In this document: in pieces, positions 27,100-38,639 of the stretch
How the letters are laid out: each line of letters begins with the position of its first letter
How positions within the stretch are numbered: the first letter of the stretch is position 1
NCBI GenBank assembly: GCA_029891345.1
Contig: CM057009.1
Coordinates: 287,566,966-287,630,965 of the forward strand
Source of the DNA: Dryococelus australis
Taxonomy: Eukaryota > Arthropoda > Insecta > Phasmatodea > Phasmatidae
DNA: 64,000 nucleotides
Reading direction: 5' to 3'
Made by a program: the position numbers and the translations under genes
Notes under the pieces: generated by a model
What the model was told of the DNA's origin: nothing
The model's database searches: none
What the model saw: the letters and a program-made list of their open reading frames with translations, nothing else

Positions 27100-27480
27100 A
27101 GGTATAACACAACAATAATAAACTCCTATTGACTGACACAGGAGTTTTCCCAACCACAGTAAGTCTACTTGTTCACTGTGACGTTTTAGGCCTAACTGCT
27201 GGACATATCAGTATGAAGAAGACTTGTGATGCACTATCCAGCAAGGCCCTTAATGTCTGAAAATGCCCACTACTATCTCTCACTTGGACCACAGCTGCCG
27301 AGAGCAAAATTGTAGTTTGCATTTCAGTCTCATTAGACAAATGTAACATTTGGACCTTGGTTATAGGATTTTCATGAGAAGAACCATCTAATTTTGAATA
27401 TTCTGTATCTACACACTGACACTGTGCTGAGCCATGAGAATAGTGCAGCAACGAGTGGTGCCTCTTTTGACATTATCTAC
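27100..27480 (-). mobile_element. BEL/Pao protease region (fossil)
   Basis: Remnant of a retroviral-type aspartic protease: TTILLSAAVVQV, then LRALLDSASQ, where BEL proteases have the catalytic D-S/T-G/A loop. Broken. Confidence 0.7.
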
Positions 27481-27559
27481 AAGTGAATTTAGACAATTAT
27501 TCTTGAGAACTGTGATTGGGTTTTAAATAATTGAAACACATGGATTGTTCTTTCAGAAA

Positions 27560-28440
27560 CTTGACTATTCTAAATAGACTTAGTCAAGCACTGCTCACAT
27601 TTACTCAATGGATGTTTCTCCTTACATACTGGACATACTGTATCATCACCTATTGCAACAACTAAAGTGCTTCTACTATGACCTTGTTTTGAATTGACCT
27701 TCATACTGGGTGCTGAAAACTTACTCTGTACAAATGTACTATAGTTGCCTGAGGCATTATGGTTGGTCACCAATTGAACATTCTCATTCGCCACAGCATA
27801 TCATTCAGGTCAACAAATGATCACAAGTTGGAAGGTCCTGGTCTACAAATAATTCAAACTCTTGGCGAAGAGAAGAATCTATTTTTTCAAGAAGAATGTT
27901 CAAGAGCATAAAACTCAATTTGGAAATTGGAAAGTTTTGCACGCAGAGCATTTAAGTTTTCATGCACTACTATAATGAAGCGTGACAGAGATTCTGGATC
28001 GGTACACACTTTCGGAGGGAGCAAATTTTTTTTTAACATGCAGTGTAGCAGTAGCGCGCAAGTATTTTTTACCGCTTCTCCAACAATGACCAGACAATAC
28101 TGTAGTTCCCATTAGTGATTGGTACATTACTTAGTTTCCTTAGGTTCACCCTTTAGACATCCAGTCATATAACGTAGTTTCTGAATATCAGAAAGTGATA
28201 TATCTTGATGCACCATGAATATGAAGAACTCAGCGTGGTTGCCTGAAAACACTGGAATCGGTAGAGGCGGCAGCAATGCATGTGTACTGATAACTGCTCC
28301 CCGACAGGTGATGTCGAACATCTTTATAATATTTCTATTATACTGGATGCATACAAGCCGGAAAACCTTTAAGTCTACGAATGCATCTTTAATCTCATTT
28401 AGAGGTCTCGATTCAGGTTTTTGCAGAACAGCACACAAGG
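27560..28440 (-). mobile_element. BEL/Pao gag region (fossil)
   Basis: Capsid-type remnant with LPPLPIPVFSGNH and the LSDIQKLRYMTGCLKGEP block typical of BEL gag, followed nearer the pol side by a CPVCKEKHPLSKC zinc-knuckle-like segment. Broken. Confidence 0.8.
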
Positions 28441-28728
28441 CAAAATTGCTAATAACTCATTCCGTGTTGCAGCTACTTCGTAAAAGGCAAGACCACGAAC
28501 TCTCTAACTTTCTCCGCATCTTGCACCACTACATTTAATAACTCGTTTGCTTATTCTATTTTAGCTATAAGGTAGTAAAACATAATAAATTGTAACTCAG
28601 TAGTTCGTTGCGCAACGGCTAACATTGTTTACGCATATGCAGACAGGTATGTAACACTTTAATTTTGCTTCACTGTAAAAACACGAGTCTGGTTGTTAAC
28701 ATCTCAATCTGGCAATAGAGGATCAAAA

Positions 28729-28919
28729 TGTTTATAATTATTTGAAGGATTGCAGAGTAAACACAAAAAACACCAGACTGAAAATCATCAAAAACACAAT
28801 CTTTATTACACATCAGTCATCTATTTACAACACCACCACAAACCCTACAAAATAAAAACAAACAAGAAAAATACAGTCACAGTCACCAACAACCTGCTAG
28901 GCACAAAATATCACAAACA
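28729..28919 (-). repeat. BEL/Pao 5' LTR (fossil)
   Basis: On the minus strand it begins TGTTTGTGATATTTTGTGCC and ends TAATTATAAACA, giving TG...CA termini. The internal region starts TTTTGATCCTC, which resembles the TTTGGTCCTTC-like sequence I recall after the 5' LTR of many BEL elements. That fixes the LTR boundary at 28729. Confidence 0.85.
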
Positions 28920-29959
28920 AGTTCTTTCTTGAGGCTCTTTTTCTTATTTGCTTTCTAAGGCTTCTTGATAACATGCTCAAGCATTCCGTGCAGCATGTAT
29001 TATGGTTTTATTATACTTCTATATTTGACACAAAGTGCCATAACTGCATCACATATCTGCCTCTGGGCAACTAATGACTCTTCCCTTTGATCTACTATAA
29101 CACATCTTTATTTACCGAGGAAACCCCCCCCCCCCCCTTCTCACAATTCTTATTTGTCACTTTTACAATTTGATAAAACTCTATTCCAAAAGTCATCTAA
29201 TCTTTCTTGATCTCTTGCGAAAATCAATTCTCCCTTGAAAAAATCTGCTCCACAAACAGACGCTGAACCGCATAAACTCACATTCCAGTCTAGCGCCTTT
29301 TCTATACCAAATGCAGCAATGTTCATTTTGATCTCTTGTGTCTATAATTTGAATGCAAAGCTACTTCAGTATCCAAGCATAAGACACCTTTCTTAATTGC
29401 ATACTTTAGTGGACACCTCTCCATAAGTTTCCTACATAATGCCTGCAAGCAAGTTCAACATTCATACCAAAATTTCAAAACATCTAATCTTTAACTTCCA
29501 GACTAATTTTTCTCAAATCTTAGCACATCCCAAATCCACCTCTTTTGCTGAAATAGGATTTTAAGTCTGAAATGCCAACAGACGATGTATAGCTAGAAGC
29601 ATTCAATGATTCCTCCTCGACTTATCTTGACAGAACACGCGACATTCATCTCGTAGATGAATACAATAATGGGACCATTAAACTGTTTGACAAACTCTAT
29701 CAAAACAGACTATCTCATTTGCTACAGTTTAGAAGAATATAAGTATACAATAATAAGATTATCCTTCAGAGCTGAAATCACAGTATTAAAATTACATGTT
29801 GGAGCCAGCATATCACAGCACACTGCCGTTTCTATTGACTTTTATCAAAGTATAATTTGAAACAATGTTCACGATTTTAATGCATGCGAAACATAGTGGC
29901 TAACAAACGCAACCTTATTTAACAGTCCCAAAAAATATAATTAATTCTCCATGGGAACA
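28920..29959. other. No gene recognised; 14-base C run
   Basis: AT-rich DNA with a C homopolymer at 29124-29137. Nothing else is identified. Confidence 0.5.
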
Positions 29960-30930
29960 AAATTACTAGACAGACTATTAAAAAACGTGGATTTCAAGCG
30001 GAGAAAGTGCCAAGCTAAATGTAAAATACTTGTAGAAAGAGCAGCTATTGTGATATGATAATCTTGTTAAAATAAGACACATGAAACTGGGTGCCAAAAT
30101 CATTTTCTTTGATGAAATACGGGCTGATAGCAACGTACTTTTTCAAAGTGTTGGCATCATAAAGATTTTGGCGTACAGATAAATAGTGGTGTGGGTAAAA
30201 GACTCATAGTACATGCCGGGAGTGGGAATGGGTTTGTTCTCAATGTGCAGCTCGTGTACACTGCTGGATCTGTTAATGGTGACTATCGTCAAATGAACCA
30301 CGATTATGAAAAGTGGGTAGTACAAACACTGCTTCTGAACATGACAGAAAAATTTGTTTTAGTTCCACTCCATGCAAGTATATAAACCACCAACAAAATA
30401 TTCTTTGAATTGTGATTTGACATAATGGCTATAAAAGAAAGGTGTACCCTGTAATTAATCTATGCACAAAGTTGACTATAAACATGTTAAAATGACAATA
30501 TTAAGACAGAAATCTTTTAACATAGGCTACACGTAGCATAAGCAGCTCACTGTCACACAGTTCTCAGAATACAACCGTATTTGTGTGATCTGAATGTGAT
30601 TGAGATGGCACAGGCAATAATTAAGATGTTAGATAGAGAAAGAAACGAGACTGGTGAATTCACTCACTTAAAATGCTTACAGAACTTAACAGAATCAGCT
30701 GTCAGTAACTATACAAAACTTGGAGAAGTATTCTAAACATGCACAAAAAAAGAACAACAGTACTGGCTAATGAACTGCATTCTTTAGGACCCAGTGAATG
30801 AGATAATCCATTCAGGAGCCGATAGCAGTGATGGTGAGCGTGACTGCAATAACAATAATTCAGAAGCTGTCAGCAGGACTTCTGCATGCAAGGAGTTTGT
30901 ATCCAAGGAAAACTTGGCACAGCCACTATG
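29960..30930 (+). pseudogene. Decayed DDE transposase (IS630/Tc1-like superfamily)
   Basis: Relic of an arthropod DDE-type transposase. In order: TRQTIKKRGFQAEK (about 29967), a GERAAIV-like linker, IIFFDEIRADSN (about 30100) where intact members have a DETWV/A-type first catalytic Asp, then GKRLIVHAGSGNGFV with the following YTAGSVNGDY, then YEKWVVQTLLLN (30190-30385). The expected DNAPYHN second-Asp block is not legible after it. Further on, DLNVIEMAQAIIK (about 30586) corresponds to the third catalytic region, and an acidic tail SGADSSDGE ends the protein near 30845. At least two frame changes and several stops separate these pieces, so it is a pseudogene. No terminal inverted repeats were found. 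It differs clearly from the Tc1 relic that follows. Confidence 0.8.
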
Positions 30931-31109
30931 AAATGGCGAGTACACGTTTTTGCTCCGCAGAGTAGTCTGTTACACCACCTCACCTTGTTACTGTTTACTG
31001 CGCTGCACAAATAGGGGGAGGGGGGAGACACTTGGGGCGGCACTTGCTACCCTCTTCTGCATTCCTTTCACAGTTGGAGAGCTGAAACCCTCACAGTAGC
31101 CAGAAAAGT

Positions 31110-31905
31110 ATTAAAAAAATACTTAAGAATTAAGTGCGCCAAAAAATTCAAGTAGAGATCGCAAATGAAACAGGAAAGCGCATTTCAGTGGTTCCAGTAA
31201 TGAATGTTCTATATGTAGCTGACTTTCATGGACGAATGGTCCATAGAAAGCTACATATATATATATAAACAAAGTGAATAGAAGGAAGAGAATTGCATAT
31301 GCAAAAACTGCCAAAAATAATTACTTTAACATTTTCAAGTCTGATGAGAGTGTGACAGTGTGGACAATAAAAAATTGTTACATGGAAGAAATAAATTTGA
31401 CTGCAACTGTCAAACATAGAGGAGGTTCGGTTCGGTACAGGTTTGGGGATGGAGGAGGTTTGGTACAGTACAAGTTTGGGGGTGCACAAGTGCGAATGGC
31501 GTAGGGGACTTAAAGGTATGGTGTACCAATATGGCTATCTGCATATTCTGAAGGACCATCTTGCAAATCAAAAGTCTGGAAGATAGGGACTTGATTGGGA
31601 ACTGCATTTTTAATCAGTACAATGACCAAAAGCACACTTCATAATACTAGGATGTATCTACTGTGTAACACCCCACATTACATGCATACCCCACCTCAGT
31701 CACCAGACATCAATCTGATCTAGCACTTTGGGGATGTTCTGGAAAAAAAATATAAGATCCCTTTCCAACAAACATGATTTTAAGACAGCTTTGTTGGTAG
31801 AGTGGCAAAAAAAGTCAAGATAAATTACCAAAAAGTTGAAGATGCCAAGAAGACTGGCAGAGGTTATTAAAAGAAAAGGAAGGCAAATAAAAATACTTCT
31901 TTGGG
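31110..31905 (+). pseudogene. Decayed Tc1-type transposase
   Basis: Relic of a Tc1/mariner transposase that in life cuts and pastes its element at TA sites. From about 31149 the frame reads QVEIANETGKRIS with FHGRMVHRK, the end of the helix-turn-helix domain. Then come NRRKRIAYAK, FKSDESVTVW (first catalytic Asp, SDES) and TVKHRGGSV near 31400. Past the second-Asp region, CIFNQYNDQKHTS (about 31603) stands where family members have FQQDNDPKHTS. SPDINLI and WKKNIR-like sequence near 31700 mark the third acidic position, and KMPRRLAEVIKRKG near 31845 the C-terminus. It is broken by frame changes, an expanded (TA)n at 31251-31268, and loss of the catalytic Asp in the DNDP motif. The N-terminal paired-like half and TIRs were not found. 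Confidence 0.8.
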
Positions 31906-32166
31906 GTCACACTGAGAACTTTTAGAATGTTTTATTAATTAGGTCAGTAAAATGTGAATTGTTTTGCTTGCTTTTTAAATATTATGAGTTGTATTTATTA
32001 TAAATTTATACCACCATGTCTGCACCTACATTTCATTTTAATAAATACTTTTCATTGTGTAATTCCTACAGTGCAACAAATACTTATTAAAACAACTGTT
32101 CGTTGGTAATTAAAGAATTCTTATTATGCTACTCTAACATGTTTAAGAATGGTAACCACTTTTATT

Positions 32167-34110
32167 TCATGCAGTGCACCATTTTTTGTATTTGTTGTAG
32201 TTTGCAAAAAAAAACGTCATTTCCATAGTTCCTACCATCTCTATGCCTCCCAAGGCTATTCTTTTAACACCCAATTTCTCATTCTGTTTAATCAATTTCT
32301 GCATTTCACTGGTTAATATTTCTAAATTAACAACACACACTTCTGTACCTTTGTCCAGCAGAAATTCCCTGGGCTTTTCCTTTTTTATCCGTATCACCGG
32401 TTCTTCCACAAATGTTAAGGTAGGGCCCTCTTCTTGATCTGTTTGCAATAACCTACTAACCTCTATCTTACTGCAATCATTACTATGACACACCGTAGTA
32501 TCCTTGTGGTGCTCGATAGACCACTTTTCGACACCACCCTTTAGTTTCCCTGCTCTCTATAAGAACATTGAATATTTCTCATTTTATGGGCATATATTTT
32601 CGCTTCTTCACTCATTATGCTTGTACGTGACCTACAAAATTTATGAACGTGTCCTATTCTACCGTATTTGTAACATGTGACACCTATATGTACTTTTTCA
32701 TGTCTATTAAAAAAGCATCCATCAGTCGATGTCCTAGTTTCTTACCATTACCACATCTATTATCGTTTCCTTAAAAATAACGTAGTACAGTTCCTAACGT
32801 GCCTTACTATTAGGCTATTCGGTATTTCCTTTTGAGATATTACGCTACTTTCTTCCTCAAGAGCTATCTCAACTACTTCGTATAATCCTTTTGACTGTTC
32901 CTCCACTACCTACTCACTATTGTTTGTATTCTACCTTCATGCAAGCCTTAATGAAACACGCCTTGGCTAAATAATCAATGAGAGCTTGAACTCTGCTCAT
33001 GTCTTCCCTTTTCACAACCCTTGTGGTTGCTTCCTGAAGATTTGATACCAAGCTGTCGATTCTACTTCCCAAAACTGCAACTGGTTCATTCCTATCTTGT
33101 CTCGCGTTAAACATCTTGGATGCATAATAATCTATAGTGCGTCTTACCAAATAGTTCTCCTCTAAAATTTGTGTCAGTGTTACTTCTTAGCTAATAATTT
33201 AGTTTTACCTTCTCTTGTAATTCTCGCTTTCACAAAACGTAACAACTTATCGTGCTCTTCCGGTCTACTAACTCAAAAGCTGAATAAACATTTTCTATAA
33301 ATTCTGTTAATTTATCTTTACTGCCTGCAAAAGGTTCTGTGAATAATTTTATCGCATCTGTTAAGTTACATATACAAATTCATTACCTCCATGCATTTTG
33401 AAACATTTTACTTATAACTCTTTACAATGTCAAATGCAATACCTATGCCACCTATCACTGCTTGTACAATTAATTTTACCCACGATTACAAACTTACTTG
33501 CTATAATGCAAATGTCGTGTAGGTCTCAAGTTATCTTCAGTGCTGCTTTTCTTCTACTTCCAGTAGTCTCATCCGTCCCTCGCAACTCAGCATCGACGAT
33601 CTGTTGACGTCCTCTGTTCCTACTTGAAGTGTTGGCAGCAAACAGTAAGTAGCGATGTGACACAGATGCATCCACTTAGTCACGACTGCCTTCTGTACAT
33701 GCGTCCGTTTGTTCTTCTTATCATCAGTCTTCTGGCAATTCTCGAAGCTTGTCCACATTGTCCCTTCCGTCGACTCACAAGGCTGCCATTCTTATCGTCG
33801 GTCTGCTGATGATTCTAAGTTTTTCTATGCTGTTTCTTCCACCGATTCACAAGGCTACTCCACAGTTATTATCGTCGGTCTGCAGATTATTCTTAAATAT
33901 TTTCTACGCTGTTCCATCGACTCACAAGGCTGCCCTACACCTGACACCAATTTTCTTGTAGTGTCCCTGGGGTAGGAATATTTTCTAGCCACAGCTTCGG
34001 AAAATATCTTATAACGTTCATGGGTCACAATCGGCTGCCCAACAGGAAGACTTATGCTTACAGCCGAATGTGGGTAAGTGGCTTTATACAAACAGTTGAA
34101 AGTCACATTG
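32167..34110 (-). mobile_element. Ty3/Gypsy LTR element, 5' part only, fossil
   Basis: Minus-strand relic. From right to left: a probable 5' LTR piece (about 33950-34110, outer edge uncertain); a primer-binding-site-like TGGTGTCAGGTGTAGG at 33934-33949; a leader with tandem repeats (about 33713-33940); a gag remnant (about 32910-33170) with RRTIDYYASKMFNARQ; a CYKYGRIGHVHKFC zinc-knuckle remnant near 32680; and a protease-type segment EFLLDKGTEVCVVN near 32360. RT, RNase H, integrase and the 3' LTR are absent, so it is truncated as well as broken by several disruptions. It is distinct from the Gypsy-type fossils at 46.9-62.2 kb as far as can be judged without shared domains. Confidence 0.7.
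33713..33940. repeat. About 75-bp tandem repeat in the Gypsy leader
   Basis: Roughly three diverged copies of a 70-75-bp unit marked by CGACTCACAAGGCTGCC and TTATCGTCGGTCTGC (variants near 33720, 33790 and 33868, then the partial start near 33918). It lies between the primer-binding site and gag of the minus-strand Gypsy fossil. Confidence 0.7.
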
Positions 34111-34308
34111 ACTTGGAACAGCTTTTTTATTACTTCATACTACAAATGATTAAGTAGGCCTACATCTGGTAGACATTATCTCTACAAGATACACACTGTC
34201 TGCAACAGTAACAAATTTTTGGCAATCAAAGCATCTCCATCTCTAATATCTAAGAGCTATGCTCTAAAAGACAAAGGCCAAAGACCCCGTGGGACCACTG
34301 TCTCACCA

Positions 34309-34379
<71 letters not shown>

Positions 34380-34997
34380 TTATCAGAAGGAGTCAGGCAG
34401 TCAGAGATGGCCATCATCACCTGCCACACCCAAGTTACTGGAACTCTCTGTATGCAATTCTTATGAGGGCTCCATCGCTGTGGCACACATGGCATACAAT
34501 CACACTTTCACTACCCTTTCGACAACATTGCTCCAAATAAGGCTATAGGGTATCTGATTGGCTGGCTCTTCGGTTATCGCCTGATTTTAGCAATGCTCTT
34601 ACAAATGTTATATCAGTCCGTGAGTCAGCCAAGAGCTGCGTGTGTCATTGGCAAATAATCATATTATTAAGATTTTCAGCCTTTAGACAGGCGGCTATGG
34701 CAATGAGAGGAAAAAGTACATATCTCCTATACTCTCCTTATATTCAATTAAAAATCAAAATTTTGGGCCATAACAAAATTAAAGAAAAGTACAAACCATT
34801 ATTAGACCTACACAATGATGATAAAATTATTTACTAGATTAACCATAAGACTAAGATATTGTCATATAATATAATCAGAAACATAAAAATTTGGTTAACT
34901 TTACAGCCTTTTTATGATATTAAAGAATATTTTGATAGATTAAGTTTCCTGACTATTTCATATATTTTATAATCAATCATTGTTTATTTTTGGTTTG
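34111..34997. repeat. No gene; (TA)n tract at 34311-34375
   Basis: Contains a pure TA dinucleotide run of about 65 bp at 34311-34375; open frames across it are artefacts. The remainder, including a GC-richer patch at 34380-34640, holds nothing that I recognise. Confidence 0.6.
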
Positions 34998-35190
34998 TTG
35001 TATTGTATTGTAAAGGGCTTTTTAAAGTCCCCCGGTTTTATGCTTGAAAGCTTAGCAGGGGACAGCTTACAGACTAACTTATAACCTAACTCAAATTAAC
35101 ACCCATGCCTTACCCAGGATTCTAATCCAAAGCCTCCCGCATCCCAGATTGGTGGTGCACCAACCGAAAGCACCACGGTAGGTCGGCATT
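34998..35190 (-). mobile_element. tRNA-derived SINE
   Basis: On the minus strand the 5' part is tRNA-like. An A-box-like region lies around GTGGTGCTTTCGGTTGGTGC (35151-35177), and GGATTAGAATCC at 35117-35128 fits an RNA polymerase III B box (GGTTCRANTCC type). A unique body follows and the element ends in a short tandem tail of ACAAT units (34998-35015). Length of about 190 bp and this layout are typical of arthropod SINEs. The target duplication is not clear. Confidence 0.65.
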
Positions 35191-36699
35191 TACTGTTTGT
35201 ATGATTTATGTAATTTTATTTGACACTGCCTCTTACATACTCTTATGTTGAATGACAAAATCAATTAAATTCACTCTGCACTTACAGCATGTTTGGGAGT
35301 TGGGAAGAAGAGATGGGGGAGGGTGGTAGCAAAGAACGAATGATGAAAGGCAAGAAAAGGGCAGACTAGCTATTTTTAGAACACACACCAATAATGTTAC
35401 CAACCAACAGCAACCATGAGGATTCTTGGGCAAGCTGATTTTAGAATGACAGCCACAATATTACAGATAACATGCTCTTTCCAAAATCACATTTCACTAA
35501 TGTGATGCTGTTGAAAAGCAGGTTGTATGTAGGCTGGAGATATTATAAACAAAGTTAGGCATCTCAAAATGTTATGAACATTGGTACAAATTTTCATATG
35601 CTTTCTGAAGTTTTGTACATGGCATAACTCTGCTTCTAGTAAAATATCAAACTCTAAATTTTGCTGGAGTTTACTGCCATAGGGAACTTTATTGTGTGCA
35701 AAATTCAAAACTTTAACTGCTCCCCCACCAAATATTTACCCATAAATTTTGCAAAAAAAAAGAATTAAAAAATTTAGCATGTTTGTGGGATCATATAAAA
35801 AGAGTGACTAGTATCGGGCTCAATTATTTTACATATACTACTAAGTATTTGCAAAAAAATTGGAGGTCTCTTACTTTAACCATTGCCAATAAATTTATAT
35901 TCTAAATTTTCTAATTTTTATAAGTGTCAAATTTAGAATGAGATTTTTGGCATAGGCTAAGGAAACATGATAGACATTTATGTTTACATAAAATTTTTTT
36001 TGTGTAAACTGAATTTAGAATAACAGTTTTTGTTTTACAGCCCTATAACAATCCATAAGCTAACTGAAAAACAAATTTTTTTGCATACCTCTACAATTGC
36101 CAAAAATGCTGCACTGCATAAAACTAAAATGTGGTTACTATTCTCAAACTAGTCAACATAGAGCAATAAGAATCTTTTTTTAACGACCTACATATAAAAG
36201 TTATCACACACAAAAAACATCTTTTTAAATGGCCAAGCAACGAGTGCGAACACATATAGGTCTTGTAACAAATATATAAAAATAAATAGAAATCTTGGAT
36301 GGAAAAAAAGTTAAAACCAACTCCACTCCAACATTAAATGATATCTACTTCACACTCACATGCATGATCCAACATATATGATTCTAGGACATGTATATTG
36401 CATACTTTCATTCACATATTTTGCACGGCAACTTCAGAAAAAACCTATTAGAACTGCACATAACCAAAGAAAGAGAAATAAATAAAATTCAATAAGAATA
36501 TTCTCTCTCTACCATCTTTACACATATATTTATTGTTATTGTGGATAAATTTAAATGAAACACTTAAACTGGTTCCAAAATATAGCAATGCGTTGCATTG
36601 CGATGGGTGATGAGCTATACATGCATACTGTTTCACAATTGAGCTATGATCTGTAGGCGGCAGAAGCTCTGAGATAGTGGTACAGCAAATGTTCAGAAT
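35191..36699. other. No gene recognised
   Basis: AT-rich. The minus-strand frame at 36448-36804 runs into the repeat cluster to the right and has no known motif. Confidence 0.5.
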
Positions 36700-37200
36700 A
36701 GGAACTTTTCGGAAATATGTATAATTCCACAAGGGTATCAAGATATTATTAATAGAAACCACACAAACAATAGTGGGGAGGGCTATGAAGATCTGAGAAA
36801 TCACAGGGTAAATTAAATGAAAAAGGTGTTAAATTGCAAAAAGACCTTACCGAACAATACCTAAATTGCAATATTACCAATACAAGTTACAAATACGATA
36901 GTGGTGAGGGATATGAACAACAGGGAAATTGCGGGGTAAAACATGTGAAAAATATGTCTGTTTTCTTGATAAAATTTTACCCCACAATTTTGCTCTAGGG
37001 CATATCCCTGCCAACTATCATATTTTAAACTTGTATTGGTAATATTGTAAATTTAGGTACTGTTCGGTTAGATCTTTGTGCAATTAAATGTGCTTTCACG
37101 ATAAAATATTGCGATTATATTACAAATATCACGAAAAACTGTTAAATAGCAAAACAACTAAACCAAACGATACCACAATTCACAATATTACCAATACACT
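36700..37200. repeat. 128-bp-unit cluster with a large imperfect palindrome
   Basis: Two direct units are spaced 128 bp apart: the marker TAGTGGKGAGGG-TATGAA occurs at 36771 and 36899. The second unit is followed by an inverted unit. Arms at about 36833-36945 and 36970-37085 are reverse complements along about 110 bp, sharing CAATATTACCAATACAAGTT against its complement, CCGAACARTACCTAAAT, and the inner GGGGTAAAA/TTTTACCCC. A partial third direct unit (AATATTACCAATACA) follows at 37139-37200. No open frame is shared between the units. Confidence 0.8.
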
Positions 37201-38639
37201 ATTTTTCAATGCAAAGAGGCTACACTTTAAATTCATTTATGGGGAAACCACAAGCTTTGCTGAAGCGTTAACGGCTTCGCGGTCACTACCTAAATAATGC
37301 TGGCATGGTTCAATCACTGTTTCAGGGATTCACTCCACTGCTAGCGCTGGGACTCTGGCTCTGTGTGTAATGTTTGGCTATGCTCAAACAGTATATTACG
37401 GTACGAGGGTGCTACGCTTCATCAACATTTATAAATATTAACTATTGTGAAGTTAATTTTAATTTGGTTATGTCTCCTACATTTCACATTACTCTTGGCA
37501 ATTAACCCACTCACACGCAATACCACACAGGTAAAATCAATAAAACAGAACAAATTTAAATACTACAACATACAATTAATTACATTACTCACCCAAACAA
37601 TTGTTGCTCATACGTCGTAGATCATTAAGCATGAGACAATCTGTATTCAATTTGACAACAATCCATACACACTCAAATTACCGCACAAATATTATAACTT
37701 TGCTTTCCCCATTAATATATTAGAATAGAAACACGCTTGTTTTCCGTACAATTATTTCATTTAACACTTCTAACTGAATTAATTGCAATACAACACAATT
37801 CAGGCATTCTTTCACAAACTTCACACAATCCAAAGAGTAATCATTTGAAAAACACCAGTGCTCTGTCATACTACGGGGTATTCAAAATAACGGTATATTT
37901 CCGTACCATTACTACCTCATCATGGTACACAAGGCCACAATATGGTACAACTACCATGAAAATGTTATGTCTAACATGTTGCCTGACGTAAACAAATCGA
38001 GCTGACCGCTCGTAAATTTAACTATTTTATTTTTGACATACTTGTTAATTTATCATCAAGCCCCCGTAAACATTGAACAGGTAAGCCATGCACAGCTCAA
38101 ATTTATTTTGTTGGCCTACAATGTCTCCTCCACAACAATTGCCCAATATACAGCATGAATGAGAAACATATGAAATGAGAGAGCATTATGTTGTTATTAA
38201 TGGACAATTTTTATGACAATGTCCATACGTATAAGAAGCCTTGCCTTCTATTTTGTAGATCCATGCAGAAACAAAATACAAATATGTCAGTGTGAACGAG
38301 ATTGTCATTTTAAAAACGTAAAATAAAAAGTTTTTTTTCTACTCGTAAACCAACATTTATTCTTCTCCTCCATCATAGGCTATTACAGACAATCACAATG
38401 CAAGGATTTTGCCCAATGCACTCCTAGCTGACGCACAACAATGGACATTTGCTTTATCTTGAATAGCTAAAGCTCATCACAACGCATTGCACCACAGTAT
38501 TGTGGAAAAAGCTTATAGTGTAACATTACCATAGCAATGTAAGAATAGCTTTGATTAACAAGTAATTATCGGTCATTGAAACATTGAGGACTGGGCCTTG
38601 ATGTAAACAAAGTTAGCAGCAGCGTAAGGCGCAAAGCAA
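37201..38639. other. No gene recognised
   Basis: AT-rich with a few GC-richer patches (37250-37420, 38580-38650). No coding motif, splice-bounded exon or repeat was identified. Confidence 0.5.

Larger units (their letters stand above)
23355..28919 (-). mobile_element. BEL/Pao LTR retrotransposon, fossil
   Basis: A 5.57-kb element on the minus strand, bounded by two LTRs of 195 and 191 bp, with parts in BEL/Pao order: gag, zinc knuckle, protease, reverse transcriptase, RNase H, integrase. The protein remnants are clearly BEL/Pao in type: LPPLPIPVFSGNH in gag, PRLELLGALLLS in RNase H, and an integrase with DFARPF and PHFVGPWEA. It is broken, with of the order of ten or more disruptions, and the LTRs differ by many substitutions and small indels, so the copy is old. 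Flanks AGTAA and AGTTC may be a worn 5-bp target duplication. It appears to be a single insertion with no other element inside it. Confidence 0.9.

Noticed and set aside
36700-37200. Reading the palindrome as a microRNA-type hairpin
   Set aside because: Arms of about 110 bp with several mismatches and duplicated units look like inverted repeat units rather than a single miRNA precursor, and there are no expression data.
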